From positions 111,138,421 to 111,202,420 of the forward strand of contig NC_088792.1 in NCBI RefSeq assembly GCF_011386835.1: 64,000 nt of DNA, read 5' to 3'. The notes beneath the pieces were generated by a model. That model ran no database searches and was not told the origin of the DNA. It saw only the letters and a list, made by a program, of their open reading frames with translations. This DNA comes from Chrysemys picta bellii (Eukaryota > Chordata > Testudines > Emydidae). Positions 1 to 11,450 of the stretch are shown piece after piece. Both the position numbers and the translations under genes were made by a program. Within the stretch, counting starts at the first letter, position 1. Each line of letters starts with the position of its first letter.

Positions 1-697
1 ATGCAACACTAGTGCACATATCTCCACTGATACAATGATCAATACTTCTCACAACTCACCATTCAAAATCCATGGGTTCTACACATGTCTGTCACAACAT
101 GTCATGTACCTCATCCAGTGCATCAAATGCCCCAATAACAACTATATGAGTGAAGCCAGACAATCAATGCTTTTGAGTGAACTCACACAGAAAAATGATA
201 AAAGACAAAAATACCATATCACCCATGGACAAACATTTTTCAAAAAGCATTTGCTTTATATCTGACCTCTCAGTCCTGGTTCTCAAAGGAAACCTACACA
301 ATACCTTGAAAAGACAAGCCGGGGAACTTAAATTCATAATTCTGCTGGACACTAAAAATCATGGTTTCAACAGTGATGCTGGTTATATGGCTCATTACCA
401 CAATTTGTAGCCTGCTAACCCTCCTTTGTCATAGGACTACAGAGTTGTTAATTACCCACTTCATTTTAAGTGGTTTCTTGCAACATGTGTTAATGTCTTA
501 TGCTTGATAATCTGTGTCACCTTGTATTTAGCTGTGACACTCTGGTTACCTTTTCCAGATCTGAGGAAGAGCTATGTGAAGCTCGAAAACTTGACATTTC
601 CACCAACAAAGGCTGGTCCAAAAAAATATATATTATCTCACCCACCTTGTCTCTCTCATATCCTGAAACCACCACAGCTACAAGAACAATACAAACA
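1..697 (+). mobile_element. Penelope-like element, 3' part, decayed
   Basis: Translation of 35-410 in shifting frames gives a degraded GIY-YIG-type C-terminus: a VMYLIQCIKCP stretch followed by NYMSEARQ stands where intact elements have IYxIxCxxC...YIGqT, and a later block reads LKGNLHNTLKRQAGELKFI then DTKNHGFN. The catalytic YIG is replaced by YMS and there are frame changes, so it is inactive. The AT-rich tail (about 410-697, ending near ACCACAGCTACAAG) resembles the 3' tail of vertebrate Penelope-like elements. The 5' part lies outside the window. It belongs to a different subfamily from the element at 8,087-9,778. Family call is from recognition, not from a search. Confidence 0.7.
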
Positions 698-864
698 GCT
701 ATATTTCAATTAATTTGTAAACAAGAAAAGGCAAAATTCACCCAGTAAGTTATTCATTATAAATTATTTGTCCAGCTCTATAGTTTTTCCTGTGGCCTGA
801 CTTCATGACAAAAGCAGCAAGAGCACCAGCAGAATCTTTGGGTAATACCAATCATAGTCTAAAC

Positions 865-1195
865 CAGTGGTTCTCAAAGCTGGTCCGCCGCTTGTTCAGT
901 GAAAGCCCCTGGCGGGCCGGGCTGGTTTGTTTACCTGCCGCATCCGCAGGTTCGGCCGATTGCAGCTCCCACTGGACCCGGTTCGCCACTCCAGGCCAAT
1001 GGGGGCTGCGGGAAGCGGCACAGGCCGAGGGATGTGCTGGCCACCCTTCCCGCAGCCCTCATTGGCCTGGAGCAGCGAACCGCGGCCAGTGGGAGCTGCG
1101 ATCGGCCGAACCTGTGGACGCGGCCGGTAAATAAACTGGCCCGGCCCACCAGGGGCTTTCCCTGAACAAGCAGAGACCAGCTTTGAGAACCACTG
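865..1195. mobile_element. Palindromic non-autonomous hAT element
   Basis: The 331-bp GC-rich unit begins CAGTGGTTCTCAAAGCTGG and ends with its reverse complement, and most of the interior is also an inverted repeat. It is flanked by a perfect 8-bp direct repeat GTCTAAAC (857-864 and 1196-1203), the hAT-type target-site duplication. Open frames inside it are by-products of its GC content. Confidence 0.9.
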
Positions 1196-1203
1196 GTCTA
1201 AAC

Positions 1204-3091
1204 TCACCATCATGTCCCCCAGTGGAAAGTTCCAAGGAGGTGGGTAGCTACCAAACTCCTCTCAAGATCTCACTTTATTGAAAATATACACCCACACCAG
1301 TTTCTATACTTCTTGTGAGTGGGGTGTTTTGTTTTTTTAAAGGCTGGCAACAAAGGAAGTTGGCCCTGTAGAAGAAGCTGCTTCTTGATGATGATGATGA
1401 TAAGGAAAATCATATTTTTAAAGAATAAAACTCATAGCCTAAGTCCCTCCTGAATGTCAGGATGTCCAAACTTTGTGACTCAGGCTATTCTCTATACATA
1501 CACAGTATAGAAGAAACTATAAAAAAATAGTTTTCAAAAGGAGTTATAGTGACTCCTTTTCCCCTGAACTCACTTATATTCTTCTAAGGTTTTTCCGTGT
1601 ACACTTTCTGAAATTTACCTTTTTAAATATTGTGTTTAAATATTGTCTTGCCTGTAAAATTAACACAGCGCAGTTTATAATTAATAGGACTACCAGTTTA
1701 TAATAATACTGTTATAGAAGAAAACTTTGTCTTAACTTTTTAACGACCGAAGGTCAAGGTTAAACTATATATTTCTAACCAAGTTTTTCTTTAGCCTTTC
1801 ATCAGCACAATCAATATATGTCATAATCTGCTGGGCAAGGAGAGAGTAAAACAGCAGTACGCTTCTCCTGCTTGGCTATCAAATGCAGGAATCTGTAGTA
1901 TTAATTCAGCTCACATAATTTGGGGAAGGCTCAGACAAGGTTTCGCCTCTCACTTGGAAATGACTGTTCTTATTATCAAAATCCTCTCCACCAACCTGAC
2001 ATCTGGAAAATTCAGAAATCATAATTTCCATTCAGATTTTGCATTCTTACCTTGGATATTGATCTCCCAGGAACAGAAGGGTGAGTGCACCAAGAACATA
2101 AGAGCAATGAGTTATTGATTCCACACAGCAGTTCAAATGATTTGAGAAATAACACTGAATTTTTTTGGCATGGGGAACCCAAAGGATTTAGAATGAACTG
2201 ATTGAAAGAAATCATTCCCTCTTCCCCCCCGCCCCATCAGTGTTCATGTGGGTTCTGCTGGCTGGGCTAACTATACCTGTGTATCCTGATAACCAAGCAG
2301 TATTAAATTCTGATTGCCTAACATTCTATCTGGTGAGAGTAGAGGTTATCAAGCATCCATTTTCTTATATTTAGACACAAAGCTATTTGCAGCTTCGGGC
2401 CAAAAGGTGTTTTGTTTCACACTTTGCGGAAATGAAGGTCTTCCCCTTTTGATCCCCCATGGAAATTTTCCTCTTTCACCTCCTCACATTCCCTCCTCCC
2501 CAATACAAGTGCCAAGCAGATTAGTTACACCACAAATACATCTACTGTGAACCAATTTGTTCAAATCCTTTCTGAGTATGGCAGAATGACAGCTATTGAT
2601 TCCAGTTATGGTATTAAGGGTTCCTGAAGTGTACTAAGTGGCCGGAATGAAATTGCTGTGATAGTGCAGTGGACCTGGAGTTTATATGAGCCCTGGAAAA
2701 GAGACAGGGCTCTATCCCCGACACATGCCTGAATAGTAGCATATAATAAAAGTCAAGTATGGATAAGACTGTTAAGGTTCAGGAAGTTCTGAGCAATTTT
2801 TAGGCAAATCAATGATTCACAGACAATTTTGTACTCAGACAAAAATAACTGATATCCGATAAGAACCAAAAGGCTTGAGGGCTAAACATCTCTGTGATTA
2901 TAAATCTCCTCTAATTCATGGAGTTACACAAGGGGTGAATTTGGCCCTTTATTGTTTAGGTAAATTATCAAATTGCAAGTTTTGTTTAAAAAGGAAAAGC
3001 CAATATGAATATAAATATATTCAAGATTATTTTAATATTTCAGTGAAAACATTTCCTGCCTTGTTGAAAATCCAAAGTACCTCCCCTCCCC

Positions 3092-3093
<2 letters not shown>
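1204..3093. other. AT-rich intergenic DNA, no gene seen
   Basis: No exon, RNA gene or clear element recognised. It contains a short (GAT)n tract near 1389-1402. Open frames are short and lack family resemblance. Confidence 0.6.

Positions 3094-3137
<44 letters not shown>
3094..3137. repeat. (AC)n microsatellite
   Basis: About 22 uninterrupted AC units between CCCCTT and CCTCACTG. Confidence 0.97.
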
Positions 3138-3140
<3 letters not shown>

Positions 3141-3704
3141 CACTGTGCTGTTGGAAGAGAAATACAATATAAAACTGACTGGACAGACTGTTCTGTTTCA
3201 CTATTCAAGCTGAGTGAAATGCAATAGGTAAACAGAATACCAGTAATGAAAATAGAACTCGGATTGTTAAAGCACTTTCTGTTTAAAAAAATAAATCTAA
3301 TGCTCAGTCCTGAATTTACTCCAGTCACATGCTGGAAGGGCTTCCCAGGAGCCTCTTGTTACAGTTTGTCCTCCATATTTGAAAGGAAGGTTGAACCACT
3401 CCGTCTCTGATGGAGTCACTCCCTCTCTGGCTGCTGCTAAAGATCCCGAATGCATACAATGCTTTTGGAAAAACAGGTGTGTGAATGGGGTCTGGGGGGC
3501 GGAGACAGATGCTGAGGTTGCTCAATTAGGGCAAACTGCAAAGAATGGGGGAGACAATCCCTAAAGATGGTGGTTATTCTAATACTTAAATCCACCAAGC
3601 TAGCAACAAAACAGCTTCTATAATACCTTACTGGTTAACCAGAAGCCAAAAAACCACAGGTCCATTAAACAATCCAGCCTTGGGCTTTCATCTAGACAGC
3701 CAAG
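3138..3704. other. Intergenic DNA, no gene seen
   Basis: No recognisable coding or repeat structure beyond ordinary unique-looking sequence. Confidence 0.5.
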
Positions 3705-5343
3705 TGAAATATGATGAAAATTATTGAAAATCTTGTTCATCATATAAAAGGTCTACCAGTTCCAAAGGATCGGAAACATTACCTTCCAGGTTAATGAATA
3801 TTTCAAATCTTACCCAAATACACACTTCCAGCCAATTCTTATTAACTACACCAAAATTTATTTTAAAAAAAGAAGAGAGAGTACTGGTTAAAAGACCATT
3901 ATACATACAGACATGCATATAGTCTTTAGATCAGTTTCATAGTAAAAATGGTGCTTTAAACTTGCAAAAATCCTTTTCAGAATAGCTCATCAGGTTATAG
4001 TCCAATGTCCAAATGTTCAATGTGAAGGCGGTCCAGGTGGAACTGGAGAGCTCAGTCTTACAAGTCAAACTTCCCTTGAATAAAGCTTAAGCAGATCTGA
4101 GATGAAAGGATCAGGTCCCAAGAGTTTTTATAGAGGTTTTTGCAACCTCTCGATAGCACGCAGTCCTTGGGTGAAAAATAGGCTTTTGAAGTAATCTTCT
4201 ATTTCCTAAACATCACTGGTAATTAACCACATGGGTTAAAATAAGGTAATTATCCATTAAACTATTCATAGACAGTTTACCACAAACTTTAAAGAGACAT
4301 ATAGACAATGGCATAGACAGGCCAGGAACTGACTAACTAAGCAGCAGTTCTACAGAAAACGACCTGGGGATTACAGTGGATGAGAAGCTGGATATGAGTC
4401 AGCAGTGTGCCCTTGTTGCCAAGAAGGCAATATAACGGCATATTGGGCTGCATTAGTAGAAGCATTGGAGGGAAGTGATTATTCCCCGCTATACAGCACT
4501 GGTGAGGCCACATCTGGAGTATTTCATCCAGTTTTGGACCCCCTACTACAGAAAGGATGTGGACAAATTGGAAAGAGTCCAGCGGAGGGCAATGAAAATG
4601 ATTAGAGGGCTGGGGCACATGACTTACGAGGAGAGGCTGAGGGAACTGGGTTTGTTTAGTCTGCAGAAGAGAAGAATGAGGGGGAAATTGATAGCAGCCT
4701 TCAACTACCTGAAGGGGGGTTCCAAAGAGGATGGAGCTCGGCTGTTCTCAGTGGTGGCAGATGACAGAACAAGGAACAATGGTCTCAAGTTGCAGTGGGG
4801 GGAGGTCTAGGTTGGATATTAGGAAACACTATTTCACTAGGAGGGTGGTGAAGCACTGGAATGGGTTACCTAGGGAGGTGGTGGAATCTCCATCCTTAGA
4901 GGTTTTTAAGGCATGGCTTGAAAAAGCCATGGCTGGGATGATTTAGTTGGTGTTGGTCCTGCCTTGAGCAGGGGGATAGACTAGATGACCTCCTGAGGTC
5001 TCTTCCAACCCTAATCTTCTATGATTCTATGACATGATTTCACCCAAGTTCAATCTAAATGTTAATATTTCCTTTTGATCTCTGAATTAACAGAATACAG
5101 CCCTAGACAGGAACCGTTTGGTTACATTGTTAACCTCTAACAAGATATAGGTAAATATAGACTACTACAATCACTATCTTCTTCCAATTCCTTAACAATA
5201 CAAGTTTATATTTCAAAGCTCTAGGCTATCTAACATGGAATGGCCCTAATTACTATTTGCATACTTTTCTAACATGTCTCTAAAGGTTGAATCTGGGTCA
5301 GCTAGCCAGTAAGATGCTTAACCCTTTTTGGCCCTGTGTCACA
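3705..5343 (-). mobile_element. Solo LTR, minus strand, split by a CR1
   Basis: The two halves (3705-4317 and 5034-5343) form one LTR-like unit whose minus-strand start is TGTGACACAGGGCC at 5343. A second copy at 22,376-23,331 shares the U3 side (for example the run around CTTTTGATCTCTGAATTAACA). On the minus strand a TATA-like CTATAAAAACTC lies near 4127-4139 and an AATAAA near 3855, in the order expected for U3-R-U5. Flanks CCAAG (left) and CAAAG (right) may be a mutated target-site duplication. No internal retroviral genes are attached. The left boundary is approximate. Confidence 0.6.
4318..5033 (+). mobile_element. CR1 LINE, 3' end with ORF2 C-terminus
   Basis: The start translates with frameshifts to [20 protein letters not shown], then (4475-4810) to [18 protein letters not shown] and [18 protein letters not shown], the conserved C-terminal region of CR1 ORF2. 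The 3'UTR follows, and the copy ends in TCTATGATTCTATGA, the short tandem repeat typical of CR1 termini. It is 5' truncated and inserted into the minus-strand LTR, so it is younger than that LTR. Confidence 0.92.
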
Positions 5344-5707
5344 AAGTGATTTTTGCATTTTGAATGGACTGAGTGCACCAAATGGCAAGCATTGTAACGT
5401 GACTTCTATGGGGAGGAGGATACTCCTGAACCCCATAACAACATCTTCAGGGACCCAAGCAGGGAGAAGCTGAGGAGAGGAGCTGCCCAGCCTGTGCTTG
5501 CAAGAAGGCAGGACATAGGTGCCTGTAACTCACTAGAGTACTCAGGAGCAGAGGGAGCCTATGACCCACTAAGGAGCAGTGGAAAGGTGAAGCCTGTGAC
5601 CTACTGAAGAGGGATGATAGAGGAAGCAGGGGGGCATCTGGTAAGGAGGCAAGTAAGATAGGCTGCTGCTCAGGTGGAGGCTCAGGGTTTGTTTCAGGGC
5701 AGGTCTT
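5344..5707. other. Gene-free stretch
   Basis: Purine-rich sequence between the LTR and the next MITE. It could be old LTR-element leader sequence, but nothing decisive is visible. Confidence 0.4.
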
Positions 5708-5976
5708 CACTACGGGGGGGGGTCGATTTAAGATACGCAAATTCAGCTACGCGAATAGCGTAGCTGAATTCGACCTATCGGAGCCGACTTACCCCGCTGT
5801 GAGGACAGCGGCAAAATCGACCTCCGCGGCTCCCCGTCGACGGCGCTTACTCCCACCTCCGCTGATGGAGTAAGAGCGTCGATTCGGGGATCGATTGTCA
5901 CGTCCCGACAAGACGCGATAATTCGATCCCTGAGAGATCGATTTCTACCCGCCGATTCAGACCTAGCCTAAGACAT
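5708..5976. mobile_element. Foldback MITE-like repeat rich in CpG
   Basis: A CpG-rich block in AT-rich surroundings with repeated TCGATT motifs. It includes a perfect 12-bp stem at 5741-5752 / 5758-5769 (ATTCAGCTACGC with loop GAATA). The ends AGGTCTTCACTA and TCAGACCTAGCC resemble imperfect terminal inverted repeats. Recognised as a turtle-type interspersed repeat; superfamily not assigned. Confidence 0.6.
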
Positions 5977-6828
5977 AAGGGGGAAAGCAGGAAGCAGTAT
6001 GGGTGAAGGAGAGTTATTTTCAGGAGAGTTAGTGTACCTGGTGGGAGTAGAGTAAAGGAGCTATTTTGGGGAGGAGGATTATCTAATCATCATTCACAGT
6101 CACCCCCTCCCCCCAACTTATTTTGGTTTGTTTTTCCCTTTTTCACTTCATTAAGTCCCTTATCCTACAAGGTGCTGGATACATCTTGACAGGCATTGGT
6201 GGAAGACAAAGAGAGACCATGTAAGAGGCCATAAAGGCATACACAGAATGCTGCATATGGCACAAGGTGTTCGACTCATCATAGAGCCAAGTCTTAGATT
6301 CATTTCTCTAGTACAGTGTTCCTTAGTTTTGTTTCCTCTTTTAAATTCTATTTGGTGGCTGGGCCCAGTCTTTCTTCTGTTGTTGTATGCTGCAATGCTA
6401 ACTGTGCCAACTCAGCCACTTGTTTGGCCTTATTCTTTCCCATGAGTGTAAGTAATGTTCATAAATCAGAAGGCAAATAAATAAACCATAATTAGTTGAG
6501 GAGGGCGGGGCTGTTTGTTTGATTGGTTTTTATCTCCATTTTTAAGTCAGTCTCATGATTTTTTTGGGAGGGGGTGATGAGGTGGAGACAAACTCATGAT
6601 GTTTTAACTTGAAGTTGGCAGTGTTGGTACTACCCTATGAAATAGTAGAAGGTACTGCCTTCTGAAGTGGCAGCAATGGAGATGACATTACTCCTGAGGG
6701 CAGGCAATGATATGCATTGCAAACATCTTATGACCCACATGCATCAATAAGAAGTTTTTTTGTTTTTGTCTCCACACAATGTTGTTCTGCTTTAAATATA
6801 TCAGTACCGTTAAAGTGGTACAAAGCCC
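5977..6828. other. Intergenic DNA, no gene seen
   Basis: No supported exon or complete element. The open frames here are short and have no recognisable motif. Confidence 0.5.
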
Positions 6829-7795
6829 AGTGTAACCCTTCTTCTGGGTGGAGCCAGGAGCAACCAGAGCCAGGTTCAATACCTAGGTGTTCCTTTCCAT
6901 TGATACAAGACAGAACCAGCTCAAGCCCCAACCCAGTGACCTGGGAAAATTACACACCACCCCGGGGCACCTCTGAGAGGCAATACTTCCCCCTCTCGCA
7001 AGCACAGAGTCCGTGTAGAAAGGAAACTTTTAATAAAAGGAGGGAACTAACTCTGAGTTAATTTGGGAAAACACTGCAAACAGGGTTCATAAACATAAAC
7101 CATGAGTAGAAGACCCACCGCCAAGTAGGTTGGGCAGTGTCCTTTTCCCCTCAGGATCTTAAGTCCAGCAACCCAAAAATCCCTTTCACATGCCTGACCC
7201 TTCTCTGCAGCCCACTCACAGTTGCTGTCCTTGGTCAGTGCAGACCTAGAGTTCAGAGGTGCAACTGCAGAATTCACCTCCTCCCACTGCATGGGGGAGC
7301 GGGGGAGTAAAGAGGCATCCTACTCGCTCTGCTGGCCACTCACCAGCCACCTGCTCACTGCTCTTGCCGCACCCCTCCACCAGCCACGCTGCTGGCTGCT
7401 CATCACACCACTCCGCCGCTGCCCTGCTGGCCACTCATCACGCCTCTTTGCCATCACCCTGCTGGCTGTCAATCACCTTCTGCCTCTCTGCTGTGACCTC
7501 TGCACATCAGTCTCTCAGTGATTTTCAGCTCTTTTGCAGGCTGGGCAGAAAGAGTCCTACCGCTCTATTCTTAGAACAGTGACTCTGAGAAAGAACAGGT
7601 TAAGCCAGTCTAGCAAGGATCGGGGGGGGCGGGGGGGGGGGGGGGCAGAGGGGCAGGTGCAGCCTCCTGACCTGGACTCCATCAGGACTCCTGTCCCCAC
7701 CCCTCTTACTTTCACAGGGCTCTGACATTCGAGCCCCTGCTTAATGATGTTCTTTCAACTGAGGGTGCCCCCCACTAATTTGGGACAGGTTAAGC
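6829..7795 (-). mobile_element. Probable LTR, minus strand
   Basis: The left edge TGTAACCCTTCTTCTGGG and the general make-up resemble turtle LTRs. An imperfect tandem array of CTGCTGGCCACTCA-like units lies at about 7330-7480 and a G homopolymer tract at 7622-7646. No target-site duplication was found and the right boundary is a guess. Confidence 0.4.
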
Positions 7796-8086
7796 CCAGT
7801 CCTGCTTTCCTGTGTTGCTACAATAATTACAACGTTCATAATCATATTTCATTACCCCTGCATTTAGTACTAAGGTCATTTGTACCCAACACAAGCCAAA
7901 GTTGATCATTTGACACAGCTGTAAATGATGAATATGTAAACAGAGCAGGAGCAAACTGTATTTACATAAACATACCCATAGTCTCTTCCCCTTATAGCTA
8001 GCTGTCAGGGAAGCATTCATTCACACCCTGCTTACACCAGTGTGGGCACAGATAAATCACTATAAAGGTTCTTTATAGCAGTACAG

Positions 8087-9778
8087 TATCAGAGGGGTAG
8101 CCGTGTTAGTCTGAATCTGTAAAAAGCAACAGAGGGTCCTGTGGCACCTTTAAGACTAACAGAAGTATTGGGAGCATAAGCTTTCGTGGGTAAGAACCTC
8201 ACTTCTTCAGATGCAAGTAATGGAAATTTCCAGAGGCAGGTATAAATCAGTATGGAGATAACGAGGTTAGTTCAATCAGGGAGGGTGAGATGCTCTGCTA
8301 GCAGTTGAGGTGTGAACACCAAGGGAGGAGAAACTGCTTCTGTAGTTGGATAGCCATTCACAGTCTTTGTTTAAACCTGATCTGATGGTGTCAAATTTGC
8401 AAATTAACTGGAACTCAGCAGTTTCTCTTTGGAGTCTGGACCTGAAGTTTTTTTGCTGTAAGATGGCTACCTTTACATCTGCTATTGTGTGGCCAGGAAG
8501 GTTGAAGTGTTCTCCTACAGGTTTTTGTATATTGCCATTTCTGATATCTGACTTGTGTCCATTTATCCTCTTGCGTAGTGACTGTCCAGTTTGGCCAATG
8601 TACATAGCAGAGGGGCATTGCTGGCACATGATGGCATATATAACATTGGTAGACTTGCAGGTGAATGAGCCGGTGATGTTGTAGCTGATCTGGTTAGGTC
8701 CTGTGATGGTGTTGCTGGTGTAGATATGTGGGCAGAGTTGGCATCGAGGTTTGTTGCATGGGTTGGTTCCTGAATTAGAGTTGTTATGGTGCGGTGCGTG
8801 GTTGCTGGTGAGAATATGCTTAAGGTTGGCGGGTTGTCTGTGGGCGAGGACTGGCCTGCCTCCCAAGGTCTGTGAAAGTGAGGGATCATTGTCCAGGATG
8901 GGTTGTAGATCACTGATGAGGCGCTGGAGAGGTTTAAGCTGAGGACTGTAGGTGATGGCCAGTGGAGTTCTGTTGGTTTCTTTTTTGGGCCTGTCTTGTA
9001 GCAGGAGGCTTCTGGGTACAAGTCTGGCTCTGTTGATTTGTTTCTCTATTTCCTTGTGTGGGTATCGTAGTTTTGAGAATGCTTGGTGAAGATCTTGTAG
9101 GTGTTGGTCTCTGTCTGAGGGGTTGGAGCAGATGCGGTTGTACCTCAGCGCTTGGCTTTAGACGGTGGCTCGTGTGGTGTGTCCGGGATGGAAGCTGGAG
9201 GCATGAAGGTAAGCGTAGCAGTCAGTGGGTTTTCGGTATAGGCTGGTGTTAACATGGCCATCGCTTATTTGTACTGTGGTGTCTAGGAAGTGGACCTCCC
9301 GTGTAGATTGGTCCAGGCCGAGGATGATGGTGGGGTGGAAGCTGTTGAAATCATGGTGGAATTCTTCCAGGGTCTCCTTCCCAATGGTCCAGATGATGAA
9401 GATGTCATCAATGTAGCGTAGGTAGAGAAGGTAGCCATCTTACAGCAAAAAAACTTCAGGACCAGACTCCAAAGAGAAACTGCTGAGCTCCAGTTAATTT
9501 GCAAATTTGACACCATCAGATCAGGATTAAACAAAGACTGTGAATGGCTATCCAACTACAGAAGCAGTTTCTCCTCCCTTGGTGTTCACACCTCAACTGC
9601 TAGCAGAGCATCTCACCCTCCCTGATTGAACTAACCTCGTTATCTCCATACTGATTTATACCTGCCTCTGGAAATTTCCATTACTTGCATCTGAAGAAGT
9701 GAGGTTCTTACCCATGAAAGCTTATGCTCCCAATACTTCTGTTAGTCTTAAAGGTGCCACAGGACCCTCTGTTGCTTC
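8087..9778 (-). mobile_element. Penelope-like element with inverted flanking arms
   Basis: A 1.69-kb insertion flanked by a perfect 14-bp direct repeat TTATAGCAGTACAG (8073-8086 and 9779-9792). Its outer parts (about 8122-8470 and 9425-9776) are long inverted repeats of each other, the foldback arrangement known for Penelope-like elements. The central part codes on the minus strand for the end of the reverse transcriptase and a GIY-YIG endonuclease. The extra sequence at 8087-8121 (TATCAGAGGGGTAGCCGTG...) also starts the small element at 34,600. The element is 5' truncated just before the RT catalytic motif. Confidence 0.93.
8276..9425 (-). pseudogene. Penelope-like RT-GIY-YIG ORF remnant
   Basis: One minus-strand frame runs about 383 codons from YLLYLRYIDDIFII to a stop at 8276-8278. 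YIDD (9404-9415) is the RT motif C with the two metal-binding aspartates. About 250 codons later comes a CxxxxCxLC cluster and then VIYAIMCQQCPSAMYIGQTG with downstream LRKRINGH, the GIY-YIG nuclease core (about 8520-8650), which would nick target DNA for priming. The frame is broken once, by TAA at 9158-9160 (probably an old TAC). RT fingers and palm upstream of YIDD are missing, so it cannot encode a functional enzyme. The rest of the frame being open suggests a fairly recent insertion. Confidence 0.88.
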
Positions 9779-9792
9779 TTATAGCAGTACAG

Positions 9793-10618
9793 TTATTCCG
9801 ATGTGGAAAGAGAAATAAGTAATACTGGTATAAGGAATCTTTATACTAGAATAATTGTGTCCAGACTAGGTGCTGTACCAGTATACCTGTTTTGGTTAAA
9901 CAAAAAAAAAAAACCCTTCCCCATACCCCTAAACAGCATAGTCATATCGGTACAAAAACTGAGTTAAGACTTAATCTCTACAAGGGCATCCATGACATTC
10001 ATTTAATATAGAAACACTTGCAGTGATTCAAGCTGCTGAGTCAGAAATTCAATTCTTTAAATCACACCTGATTCATAAAAAGTGTTCACTCCATTTCCTC
10101 CCAATATTTCTTTTCTTTACATGGAAAAACTGATGAATTTTTAAGTAAAGGTGCTTTTCCATGCCTCGGTAGTCACCTCTGTCATCAGGCATAAATCCTT
10201 CTGTTATGCACTGGAGTAGGATTTTCCTAAAGAAGGTTTGTCAAGCAGAAAAGTGACATTTCCAGGCTAAACCTTCCAAAGTTTTATCACACAAGTTAGA
10301 AAGTTACAGAAGGAGGATTTCAGTGTTTGAAGCGTTTAGTGGAGGAAGGGGAGAGATGAGCTGACAGTCAGTACAGGCAAATATTAAATAGGTAGGAGAA
10401 TTTACTTGGGTTTTGCAGAACTACAGCCAACTGTGTTGTCAGAGATCTGTAAACATGAGGAACTGGCTGCCAGCTATACTGAGGACAGAGAGGCCAACAT
10501 CCAGCTCTGCCCCCTCCTCTTCTCTGTGGAAGAAGGGGACTCTTTGGGGCTATATGCTAGCCTGATCTCAGTTCTAGCCCCTCCCTGTATTCATTCCAAT
10601 AGGAATCAGAATGGGTGA
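9793..10618. other. Intergenic DNA with a MITE-like remnant
   Basis: Sequence at about 9808-9990 (ACTGGTATAAGGAATCTTTAT ... ATCGGTACAAAAACTG) looks like part of a turtle MITE that the Penelope-like element at 8,087-9,778 interrupted. A poly-A run lies at 9901-9913. No gene seen further right. Confidence 0.4.
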
Positions 10619-10868
10619 ATCATAGAATCATAGAATATCAGGGTTGGAAGGGACCTCAGGAGGTCATCTAGTCCAACCCCCTGCTCAAAGCAGGACCAAT
10701 TCCCAGCTAAATCATCCCAGCCAGGGCTTTGTCAAGCCGTGCCTTAAAAACCTCTAAGGAAGGAGATTCCACCACCTCCCTAGGTAACCCATTCCAGTGC
10801 TTCACCACCCTCCTAGTGAAATAGTGTTTCCTAATATCCAACCTAGACCTCTCCCACTGCAAGTGAAG
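10619..10868 (-). mobile_element. CR1 LINE 3' end
   Basis: Starts with TCATAGAATCATAGAAT, the complement of two ATTCTATGA terminal units. It continues through the CR1 3'UTR (complement of GACCTCCTGAGGTCCCTTCC) to the end of ORF2. Severely 5' truncated. Confidence 0.93.
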
Positions 10869-11255
10869 CTGGGGTCCAGCCTAACTAGTCTCAGAATAAG
10901 GAGCAAGCCAGCCATGTTTGCAGCTTTCCAGGAAGTACTGTTGTGTTATCAGATACCACCGTGTTCAGCATGGTATAGAGAGACTCATTTGTGTGTGTGT
11001 GTGCACACACATTCTAACACAAAAAGTTCATCCTCTTCTCTGGCAACTGCTACCAAACCTGCTAGCAGAGACTACCTGCCCTTGGCATGCACCAAAATGG
11101 TATGTATTTTCAAAACCTTTTCTATAAGGAGGATACTCCTGCTCTCTCACACCAATAAAAGATGCATCCTTCCCGTTGCAAGTCACTCAGTGGCTTACAG
11201 TCTGTCCCAAAGCTGTCACTTAGAGTCAATCTTCCATTTCCATTTTCCATTTCCA
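10869..11255. other. Gene-free spacer
   Basis: Contains a short GT/CA tract at about 10,989-11,010 and a (CCATTT)n-like tract at 11,231-11,255 directly before the SINE. No exon supported. Confidence 0.5.
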
Positions 11256-11450
11256 GGGGGGAGGGATAGCTCAGTGGTTTGAGCATTGGCCTGCTAAACC
11301 CAGGGTTGTGAATTCAGTCCTGGAGAGGGCCATTTAGGGATATGGAGCAAAAATCTGTTGGATGATTTAATTGGGGATTGGTCCTGCTTTGAGCAGGGGT
11401 TGGACTAGATGACCTCCTGAGGTCCCTTCCAATCCTGATATTCTAGGATT
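11256..11450 (+). mobile_element. tRNA-derived SINE with CR1-like tail
   Basis: The head carries a Pol III A box, TAGCTCAGTGGTTTGAGCA (11,267-11,285), and a B box, GGTTGTGAATTCAGTCC (11,304-11,320), spaced as in a tRNA. The 3' half (GGTTGGACTAGATGACCTCC ... ATTCTAGG) is nearly the same as the CR1 3' end elsewhere in this window (4,960-5,033). This matches the tortoise PolIII/SINE family, whose tail is taken from CR1 so that CR1 reverse transcriptase can copy it. Confidence 0.95.

Noticed and set aside
805..1213. Overlapping open frames on both strands
   Set aside because: By-products of a GC-rich palindromic hAT element with a perfect 8-bp duplication.
7330..7480. Possible CRISPR-like repeat-spacer array
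   Set aside because: Units are imperfect, irregular in spacing and have no distinct spacers; the window is a vertebrate genome.
11256..11330. Functional tRNA gene
   Set aside because: A and B boxes are present, but the cloverleaf is degraded and the sequence continues into a CR1-type tail; it is a SINE.
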